Part shown: positions 57,464-64,000 of the stretch, piece after piece | Layout of the letters: every line of letters starts with the position of its first letter | Numbering within the stretch: position 1 is the first letter of the stretch | NCBI GenBank assembly: GCA_965198655.1 | Contig: OZ240668.1 | Coordinates: 3,720,001-3,784,000, forward strand | From: Lichenicola sp965198655 | GTDB taxonomy: Bacteria > Pseudomonadota > Alphaproteobacteria > Acetobacterales > Acetobacteraceae | DNA length: 64,000 bases | Direction: 5' to 3' | The notes under the pieces: model-generated | Seen by the model: the letters and a program-made list of their open reading frames with translations, nothing else | The model's database searches: none | What the model was told of the DNA's origin: nothing | Translations under genes and position numbers: made by a program

Positions 57464-59176
57464 TTAGCCCGCGCTGATCGGCAGCTCGATCAGGTTCGGC
57501 CGGCCGGAGGCGATGCCGGCCGCCACCGCCCCCGCGATGTCGTAGGCCCGCTCCACCCGACGCGCCTCGATGCCCATGGACGTGGCCAGGGCCAGGAAGT
57601 CGATCGCCGGATCGACCAGGTCCATGGCGATGAACCGGTTGCTGGCGGCCGACAGGTAGTGCGACTGGCCGCGCATGAAGTTCTTCAGCACGTTGTACTC
57701 GCGGTTGTTCATCACCACCACCGTGACCGGCAGCCGCTCGTGCGCCATCGTCCACAGCGCCTGCGGGGAGTACATCGCGGCGCCGTCGCCCAGCAGGCAG
57801 ACCACCGGCTCGCGGCCGATGCCCAGGCTGCAGCCCGCCGCGGCCGGCAGGCCCCAGCCGAGCGCGCCGCCGCGGACGAGGCCATAGCGCCGCGGCACCT
57901 GGTCGTGCAGCAGGCCGCGGAGCAGGGCAGAGGTGGCGATCGCCTCGTCGATGATCGGCGTGCCCGGCGGCATCGCGCGCAGCACCTCGCGGGCCGCGAC
58001 CAGCGGGCTGGTGACCGGCCAGGCCGCTTCCCGCTCGGCCCGCGCCTGCAGCGCCGCGCGTTGCGTCCGCCGTCGGCTGCCCTGCCTTGCGGCGGCCTCG
58101 TCCAGCTCCGCCCGACGCGGCGCGAGCCGGGCGCGCAGCGGCGGCAGCAACGCATCGAGCGAGGCCCTGACGTCGCCCTGCACCGACAGCCTGGTGTGGT
58201 AGGAGCGGCCGAGGTCGCGCACGTCGGAGGAAAGCTGGAACACCTGGCACCGATCCGGGACCGCCGAGGTGTCGCTGTAGAGGATGGTGATCAGCGACTT
58301 GCCGCCCAGGGCGAACACCGCCTCGAACGGCGCCAGCTCGGCGGCGATCTCGCTGGCCCGGGTGGGAAGGTTGCCGCTCCAGAGCGGATGCGCCGTCGGG
58401 AACGGGAGGTGCGCCGGCCAGGACGAGCCGTACACCGGCGCCCCCAGCGCCTCGGCCAGGGCCACCGTCTGCGCCGTGGCGCCGCTGGTCCAGACCTCGT
58501 CGCCGGCGATGATCGCGAGCCGGCCCGGCGCCGCCTCGGCCAGCAGCCCGGCCAGAAGGTCGAGCGACCCCGCCACCGGATGGATGTCGATGGTGGACGG
58601 CCGGCCGGTGTCCACCGACGTCGCCTCCTCCAGCATGTCCATCGGCAGCGACAGGAACACCGGGCCGGAGGGGGCGGCGTCGCAGTCGTGCAGCGCACGG
58701 CGCAGCAGGACCGGCAACTGGTCCGCCTTGGTGACCTCGCGCGCCCACTTGACGCTGGGCGTGGCGATGCTCACCAGGTCGCCGAACAGCAGCGGGTCCA
58801 TCAGGGCGTGGCGGGAGTCCTGCTGACCCGCCGTGATGACCAGCGGCGTGCCGGCGACCTGGGCGTTGAGCAGGTTGCCCATGCCGTGCCCCAGCCCGCC
58901 GGCGGTGTGCAGGTTGACGAAGCCGGGCCGTCCGGCCGCCTGGGCGTAGCCATCCGCCATCGCCACCACGCTCGCTTCCTGCAGCGCCAGCACGTAGCGC
59001 AGCGAGGTGGAGCCCATCAGCGCGTCGATCAGCGGCAGCTCGGTGGTGCCGGGGTTGCCGAAGATGTACTCGACGCCTTCGCTTTCCAGCACCTCCAGCA
59101 GCACCTGGGCGCCGCGACGCGCCGGCACGCTGCTCATGGAAACGACGCCGGCGGACGGAAGGGCGTTGGACGGCAT
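57464..59176 (-). CDS. Thiamine-diphosphate enzyme, benzoylformate-decarboxylase-like
   Basis: 570 residues. N-terminal Glu in GNPGTTELPL activates TPP; the TPP-Mg motif is GDGAAMYSPQ...VVVMNN near residue 420-450. The overall arrangement matches benzoylformate decarboxylase and related 2-oxoacid decarboxylases/lyases, and sequence such as DMLEEATSVDTGRPSTIDIHPV lies in the middle FAD-less domain. The His residues typical of true benzoylformate decarboxylase are not obvious, so substrate is open. SD GGAG precedes ATG 59176. The convergent MHS transporter may import its substrate. Confidence 0.87.
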   Translation of the reverse strand: MPSNALPSAGVVSMSSVPARRGAQVLLEVLESEGVEYIFGNPGTTELPLIDALMGSTSLRYVLALQEASVVAMADGYAQAAGRPGFVNLHTAGGLGHGMGNLLNAQVAGTPLVITAGQQDSRHALMDPLLFGDLVSIATPSVKWAREVTKADQLPVLLRRALHDCDAAPSGPVFLSLPMDMLEEATSVDTGRPSTIDIHPVAGSLDLLAGLLAEAAPGRLAIIAGDEVWTSGATAQTVALAEALGAPVYGSSWPAHLPFPTAHPLWSGNLPTRASEIAAELAPFEAVFALGGKSLITILYSDTSAVPDRCQVFQLSSDVRDLGRSYHTRLSVQGDVRASLDALLPPLRARLAPRRAELDEAAARQGSRRRTQRAALQARAEREAAWPVTSPLVAAREVLRAMPPGTPIIDEAIATSALLRGLLHDQVPRRYGLVRGGALGWGLPAAAGCSLGIGREPVVCLLGDGAAMYSPQALWTMAHERLPVTVVVMNNREYNVLKNFMRGQSHYLSAASNRFIAMDLVDPAIDFLALATSMGIEARRVERAYDIAGAVAAGIASGRPNLIELPISAG

Positions 59177-59331
59177 GGTCGTGCTCCGGGCTCGGTGTCG
59201 TGGCGATCGCGTCCTGCGGTCCTGCCACATGTTCGGCCCGAGGCCTATCGAACTGTTGCTCGTGTCCCGATTTGGAGCCCTCCCCCGAGACCGATCGTCC
59301 CGGGGCGCTCCGGCATCGGCACGGCGGTCGT

Positions 59332-60887
<1,556 letters not shown>

Positions 60888-60888
<1 letters not shown>

Positions 60889-62021
60889 CAGCCCGCCGTC
60901 GTCCGGACCGCGCCCCGCGTGTCGACGCTGGCCTCGACCGACAGCCCCGGGCGAAGCAGCCGCAGCGCCCGGTCGCTGCCGTCCAGCCGGATACGCACCG
61001 GCACCCGCTGCACGATCTTGGTGAAGTTGCCGGTCGCGTTCTCCGGCGGCAACAGCGCGAACTGCGCGCCGGTGCCGGGCGAGAAGCCGTCGATCACGCC
61101 GCGGAACGGGTGGCCGGGATAGGCGTCGGCGGTGACCGTCACCGCCTGGCCCGGCTGCATCCGGCCGAGCTGGGTTTCCTTGAAGTTGGCGGTGACGTAG
61201 AGCCCCTGCCCCATCGGCACCACCGTGAGCAGGCCGAGGCCGGGCTGCACGTAGTTGCCGGTGCGGGCGCTGCGGTCGCCCACCACGCCGTCGACCGGCG
61301 CGCGCAGCACGGTGTCGTCGAGGTTGATGCGCGCGCGGTCCAGGTCGGCCCGGGCCTTGGCCAGGCTGCCCGCGGCGTAGGCGCCCTCGGCCTCCAGGGT
61401 CTGCATCTTCGCCCGCGCCACGCCCAGGGCGGCGAGCGCGTGGCGCAGCCCGGCCTCGTCCTCGTCGAAGTCAGCGCCGGTGCGCTGCTGCGCTTCCCGG
61501 CTGCCGACGCCGGTGGCGGACAGGGTCGCGGCCCGATCCCGCTCCGTCGCCGCGAAGCGCAGCTTGGCTTCGTCGCCATCGACGTCGGCCTGCGCCTGGA
61601 CGATCGACTGCCGCTGCTCGGCCGCCTGGCTGTCCACCGCGCGCAGCGAGGCCTGCCCCTCCGCGACCTCGGCCTCCGCCTGCGCCAACGCCGCCCGGTA
61701 GTCGCGGTCGTCGATACGGGCCAGCACGTCGCCCGCCCGGACCACCTGGTTGTCGCGCGCCGGGACGGCGGACAGGTAGCCGGCGACGCGCGGCGCCACC
61801 GTCACCGCGTCGGCCGCCACGTAGGCGTCGTCGGTGGTCTCGAAGAAGCGGCCGACGCTCCACCAGCTCCAGCCATAGGTGCCGGCGCCGACCAGGACGG
61901 CCACCACCGCCAGCCGCAGCAGCCAGCTTCGGATCAGGCCGGCGCGCGTTCCCGCCGCCGCCACAGGCGGGCTGAACCCGGCCGACGCGGCGGGGCCCGT
62001 CTCCTTGACCGTCGAGGACAT
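60888..62021 (-). CDS. emrA: HlyD/EmrA-family efflux adaptor
   Basis: 377 residues. N-terminal membrane anchor at about 28-50 (LLRLAVVAVLVGAGTYGW), then the lipoyl half-domains (DDAYVAADAVTVAPRVAGYL at the start, RAPVDGVVGDRSARTGNYV later) around a long alpha-hairpin (about 95-215), and a beta-barrel. It links EmrB to an outer-membrane TolC-type channel. ATG 62021 has AAGGGGCGG upstream. It starts the emrAB operon, divergent from tetR across 46 bases. Confidence 0.94.
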
Positions 62022-62043
62022 CTGCCCGCCCCTTGGAAAACTT

Positions 62044-62062
62044 AACCGTTCCGTTCTATTAG
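62044..62062. promoter_or_regulatory. Candidate TetR operator between emrA and tetR
   Basis: The 46-base gap between the two divergent genes has an unusually AT-rich stretch (aaccgttccgttctatt) with tandem CCGTT units. Dimeric TetR repressors bind such short intergenic sites; no perfect palindrome was seen. Confidence 0.4.
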
Positions 62063-62067
62063 GACGC

Positions 62068-62763
62068 ATGTCCGATGTCGTGCAAGCCGATCCGACGCGC
62101 CGCACTGCCAGCGGCGGCCGTCCGACCCGCGAGGAAGCGGCCGGGCGCGACCGCCGCGTGCTGGCCTGCGCGGCCGCCCTGTTCGAGCGGCGCGGCTACG
62201 AGGGCGCCACGATCGACGCCCTGGCCGAGGCGGCCGGGGTCGGCAAGCCCACCCTCTACGCCCGCTTCGGCGACAAGGGCGGGCTGTTCGCAGCCGTGTT
62301 CCGCATGCGGGTCGAGGCCGTGCTGGCCCCGGTGGCCGCCGAGGCCGCGGCGGCGGCGCAAGCGCACGAGCCCACCGACCCTGCGCAGGTGCTGCGTATG
62401 GTCGGCATCCTGCTGCTCGAGCGCTGCCTGCTGCCGGACACGGTGGCGCTGAGCCGGATCATCGTCGCCGAGGCGGGCCGCTTTCCGGAGCTGGCCCGGC
62501 TGTCGCACGCCGAAGGCTGGCTGCGCTGCGTCCGCCTGGTCGCAGGCCTGCTCCGCTCCTTCCACGAGGCCGGCGCGATCGATGCCGGGCCGGACGCCGA
62601 GGAGACCGCCGACCTGTTCCTGTCGCTGATCATGGGCCGCAAGCAGCGCGCGGTGATGCTGGGCCTGCCGGCACCCGACCCGGCAGCGATCGCAAGCCGC
62701 GTCACGCGCTGCGTCGACATCTTCCTGAACGGCGTCGCCGCACGGAACCCTGAACCGGGCTGA
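62068..62763 (+). CDS. TetR-family regulator of the emrAB locus
   Basis: 231 residues. The N-terminal helix-turn-helix is ALFERRGYEGATIDALAEAAGVGKPTLYARFGDKGGLF (about 32-70), followed by an AefR-like C-terminal ligand domain. It most likely represses the divergent emrAB pump and itself, and releases DNA when a pump substrate binds. AGGA is four bases before ATG 62068. It is followed by an MFS gene 61 bases downstream on the same strand. Confidence 0.93.
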   Translation: MSDVVQADPTRRTASGGRPTREEAAGRDRRVLACAAALFERRGYEGATIDALAEAAGVGKPTLYARFGDKGGLFAAVFRMRVEAVLAPVAAEAAAAAQAHEPTDPAQVLRMVGILLLERCLLPDTVALSRIIVAEAGRFPELARLSHAEGWLRCVRLVAGLLRSFHEAGAIDAGPDAEETADLFLSLIMGRKQRAVMLGLPAPDPAAIASRVTRCVDIFLNGVAARNPEPG

Positions 62764-62824
62764 CGCGCCGCGTCGCCAGCCCGTTTCTTGCAGCGCGCGC
62801 CCGCAGGGCCGGCAGGAGGGCGCG

Positions 62825-64000
62825 ATGGAGAACACGGACAGGACGCTGCGGCGGAGCCAGGTGGCCGCGGTGGCGGTGGGCAACGCGCTCGAGTTCTACG
62901 ACTTCGTCACCTATGCCTTCTTCGCGGTGCAGATCGGGCGCAGCTTCTTTCCCGCGCACTCGCCCACCGGCAGCCTGCTCGCCTCGCTCGCCACCTTCGG
63001 CGCCGGCTTCCTGTTCCGGCCGCTGGGCGCGCTGGTGATCGGCCGCATCGCCGACCGGCGCGGCCGCAAGCCGGCGATGCTGCTGTCGTTCGGGCTGATC
63101 GGCCTCGCCGTGGTCGGGCTGGCGTCCACGCCCTCGTACCGGCAGATCGGGCTGGCGGCGCCGGTGCTGGCGGTGGGCTTCCGTATGCTGGGCGGCTTCG
63201 CGCTCGGCGGCGAGGTCGGTCCCAGCACCGCCTTCCTGATCGAGGCCGCGCCGCCGCGGCGCCGCGGCCTCGTCACCTCGCTGCAGGCGATGAGCGCGGA
63301 CGTGGCGGTGCTGGTGGCGGGACTGGTCGGGGTGGCGCTGTCGAACCTGATGGACGAGGCGGCCCTCGACGCCTGGGGCTGGCGGGTCGCGCTGCTGCTG
63401 GGGGCGGTCATCGTCCCGTTCGGGCTGCTGCTGCGAAGCCGCCTCGACGAGACCCTGCACGACGCGATCCCTGCCCAGGCGCCGGTCCCGGTCCCGGCCC
63501 CGGCGGGGATCGCCCGCATCGCCGTTCTCGGCGTCGCCCTGCTGGCCAGCGCCACCACCACGAACTACCTGCTCGACTACCTGACCACCTATGCCGCCAC
63601 CGTGCTCGGCATGCCGACCCGGCTGGCGTTCGGCGCCACGGTGACGGTCGGGCTGTGCAGCGCCGCCTGCGACCTGCTCGGCGGCTGGCTGTCGGACCGC
63701 TACGGCCGCAAGCCGGTGCTGATCGTACCGGCCTGCGTGCTGCTGGTCCTGGTGTTCCCGTGCTTCCGGCTGCTGGACCAGTTCCGCTCGCCGCTGGCGC
63801 TCTATGCCGCCACCGCGGCCCTGGCGAGCGCATCGGCGCTGTCCACCGTGTCGATGATCGTGGTGGTCACGGAGTCGCTGCCCAGGGGGGCCCGCTCCAC
63901 CGGTCTCGGCCTGATCTATGCCGGGGCGATCTCGGTGTTCGGCGGCTCTGCGCAGTTCCTGGCGGCCTGGGCGATCGCCGTCACCGGCAACCCTCTGGCA
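62825..64000 (+). CDS. MFS transporter, MHS/ProP-like, 3' end outside window
   Basis: 392 codons are present and the frame is open to the last base, so the C-terminal part is missing. SD GGAGGG lies before the ATG. Motifs: GNALEFYDFVTYAFFAVQIG in helix 1, DRRGRKPAM between helices 2 and 3, and FRMLGGFALGGEVGPSTAFLIE. It is a proton-linked uptake carrier for an organic acid or osmolyte. Relative of the transporter at 55995, but not a recent duplicate. Confidence 0.92.
   Translation, partial: MENTDRTLRRSQVAAVAVGNALEFYDFVTYAFFAVQIGRSFFPAHSPTGSLLASLATFGAGFLFRPLGALVIGRIADRRGRKPAMLLSFGLIGLAVVGLASTPSYRQIGLAAPVLAVGFRMLGGFALGGEVGPSTAFLIEAAPPRRRGLVTSLQAMSADVAVLVAGLVGVALSNLMDEAALDAWGWRVALLLGAVIVPFGLLLRSRLDETLHDAIPAQAPVPVPAPAGIARIAVLGVALLASATTTNYLLDYLTTYAATVLGMPTRLAFGATVTVGLCSAACDLLGGWLSDRYGRKPVLIVPACVLLVLVFPCFRLLDQFRSPLALYAATAALASASALSTVSMIVVVTESLPRGARSTGLGLIYAGAISVFGGSAQFLAAWAIAVTGNPLA

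Noticed and set aside
55416..59228. 1270-codon minus-strand frame
   Set aside because: Antisense shadow running through the MFS gene and off-frame through the TPP-enzyme gene.

Overview
The window is about 64 kb of GC-rich DNA from an alphaproteobacterium. It has gcrA, an EipB-like envelope protein, an xseB-ispA-dxs-tlyA operon, a SAM-II riboswitch before metZ, a benzylsuccinate-synthase-beta-like small Cys protein and dense TonB/MFS transport. Gene content and the style of the palindromic intergenic repeats fit Rhodospirillales, most likely Acetobacteraceae. The family-level placement is inference. The DNA is chromosomal and mostly housekeeping, with accessory patches.

Layout. 0-6 kb: edge-truncated secreted nucleoside hydrolase, gcrA, rnd, then aspS (probably non-discriminating) and an eipB homologue. 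6-16 kb: FAD oxidoreductase plus SnoaL-like protein facing a MocR regulator, a TonB receptor, an amino-acid permease with an overlapping 55-residue gene, and an HxlR/SDR divergent pair with a clear operator. 16-25 kb: esterase and fructokinase, TusA-like protein, the MEP/isoprenoid operon xseB-ispA-dxs-tlyA, a 47-residue gene, and rlmN. 24.6-28.4 kb: accessory island with brnTA (toxin frameshifted), a modular possible effector overlapping a small membrane protein, and a decayed second copy of that effector-tail/membrane-protein cassette. 28.4-34.5 kb: a tightly overlapping acyl-CoA dehydrogenase / PIG-L deacetylase / NodS-like methyltransferase set facing a glycosyltransferase, then argG and two unknown genes.

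34.7-41.3 kb: SDR, small genes, tRNA-Gly(CCC), SAM-II riboswitch-metZ-apaG, a dispersed repeat, folE, and a damaged vapBC. 41.3-48.6 kb: secreted dipeptidyl-peptidase-IV-like enzyme, small Cys protein, flavin reductase, YeiH, dienelactone hydrolase, a HU protein with an H1-like tail and an M29 aminopeptidase. 48.6-51 kb: gene graveyard (repeat fragment with a 13-C tract, vapC remnant, dienelactone hydrolase pseudogene) around a MarR/hydrolase pair. 51.4-55.9 kb: queE-queC-queD-queF (folE lies 12 kb away), a DUF3108-like periplasmic gene, and an RlpA-like/secreted gene pair followed by a duplicated 3' half of the DUF3108 gene. 56-64 kb: MFS transporter whose C-terminus is encoded by a dispersed repeat, a TPP decarboxylase-like enzyme, emrB-emrA with a divergent TetR gene, and an edge-truncated MFS transporter.

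Themes. Five copies of one palindromic repeat family are scattered through the window. At least four toxin-antitoxin or hydrolase loci carry single-base indels or are remnants. Two loci show partial duplication of a gene end. The most novel-looking candidates are the possible effector/immunity cassette (25.5-27.5 kb) and the deacetylase/methyltransferase/glycosyltransferase/acyl-CoA dehydrogenase locus (28.4-32.1 kb).
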